From assembly GCA_007128515.1 (NCBI GenBank), contig SKXI01000162.1, positions 1-5,863 on the forward strand: a stretch of 5,863 nucleotides of DNA, written 5' to 3'. The stretch comes from Halococcaceae archaeon. GTDB taxonomy: Archaea > Halobacteriota > Halobacteria > Halobacteriales > Halalkalicoccaceae. The position numbers were made by a program, and so were the translations under genes. The notes under the pieces were generated by a model. That model worked only from the letters and a program-made list of their open reading frames with translations. It was not told the origin of the DNA and made no database searches. Positions 5,492 to 5,863 of the stretch are shown here, piece by piece. The first letter of the stretch is position 1; each line of letters opens with the position of its first letter.

Positions 5492-5863
5492 ATGACGAAG
5501 CGATGTCCGTACTGTGGGGAGTCCGTCCACGACGACGCGTACGTGGACCATCTCGCGAAACGACACGACGGCGAACTGAGCCGGATCGACCGGCGGCTCG
5601 TCGGGGATCGAGCCGGAGCAGCGAACGACCGGTCGCGACGCCGACACCTCTACGTCGGCGGTGGCATCATCCTGATGGTGTTCGCGCTGGGGTACCTGGC
5701 GATCTTCTCGGGGGCGGTCAGCAGCGATCCTCCCGTCGCCCAGGAGCCGGACCGGGAAGCCCCGATGCACGTCCACGGGACGATCACCGTCGCGATCGAC
5801 GGCGAGGAGATCGACTTCGACCAGGCCCGGTACATCGAGCGTGACGTCTGTTTCCACTTCCAC
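5492..5863 (+). CDS. membrane-anchored protein with N-terminal C2H2 zinc finger and His-rich external domain (3' partial)
   Basis: 124 residues are visible and the gene continues past the right edge without a stop. The N-terminus has a C2H2-type zinc finger: C5 and C8 in CPYCG, then H20 and H25 (C-x2-C-x11-H-x4-H). A basic linker RSRRRH at 47-52 precedes a single membrane helix at about 53-76 (YVGGGIILMVFALGYLAIFS). The basic side lies toward the N-terminus, so the finger should be cytoplasmic and the rest external. After a flexible acidic/Pro linker, the external domain begins with MHVHGTITVAIDGEEIDF at 92-109 and reaches CFHFH at 120-124, where the window ends. The HxH and CxHxH clusters could bind a metal such as copper, but this is inference. 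Starting at this ATG gives the zinc finger at once. Similar zinc-finger-plus-helix proteins occur in haloarchaea; I do not recognise a characterised member. Confidence 0.8.
   Translation, partial: MTKRCPYCGESVHDDAYVDHLAKRHDGELSRIDRRLVGDRAGAANDRSRRRHLYVGGGIILMVFALGYLAIFSGAVSSDPPVAQEPDREAPMHVHGTITVAIDGEEIDFDQARYIERDVCFHFH

Noticed and set aside
5444..5863. Leftward frame opposite the zinc-finger gene, and a rightward frame at 5503-5844
   Set aside because: The frame from 5492 encodes a zinc finger, a membrane helix and coherent haloarchaeal codon use; the others are low-complexity shadows.

Overview
The window looks like haloarchaeal chromosomal DNA (class Halobacteria). It is very GC-rich, and the proteins are acidic, rich in Asp/Glu and poor in Lys. 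AT-rich TATA-like patches sit about 26 bases before several ATG codons with almost no leader, which is the usual arrangement for leaderless haloarchaeal transcripts. No rRNA, tRNA, CRISPR array, transposase or integrase is visible. Seven protein genes are supported; the last runs off the right edge.

Layout. Positions 22-2942 hold a tight leftward operon: a carboxymuconolactone decarboxylase (CMD)-fold protein, a FAD/NAD disulfide reductase most like mycothione reductase and dihydrolipoamide dehydrogenase, and a TauE/SafE-type membrane exporter. The first two genes are separated by one base (TGA-G-ATG), the last two by 19 bases. This looks like a thiol or sulfur redox unit: a disulfide reductase, a small possible partner or decarboxylase-fold enzyme, and a carrier for sulfite or organosulfonate-type anions. 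The substrate is inferred, not shown.

Positions 2943-3046 are a divergent promoter region with a TATA-like patch on each side and an imperfect inverted repeat centred between them. Rightward from it runs a small four-helix membrane protein (3047-3550). After a 262-base gap comes a winged-helix regulator with an HrcA-type DNA-binding domain and an unassigned C-terminal beta-rich domain (3813-4355). The gap contains the most unusual non-coding signal in the window: a 17-base-pair RNA stem (3738-3801) whose only non-Watson-Crick positions are G-U wobbles in the sense transcript. It ends 11 bases before the regulator's ATG.

Convergent with the regulator is a haloarchaeal-specific protein (4518-5126, leftward) resembling small HTH-annotated proteins of this class. 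A 365-base gap follows (5127-5491) with promoter-like patches at both ends and some inverted repeats. The window closes with the start of a rightward gene (5492 onward) encoding an N-terminal C2H2 zinc finger, one membrane helix and a His/Cys-rich external domain. Positions 2943-5863 read as several small independent units of regulators and membrane proteins rather than one pathway.
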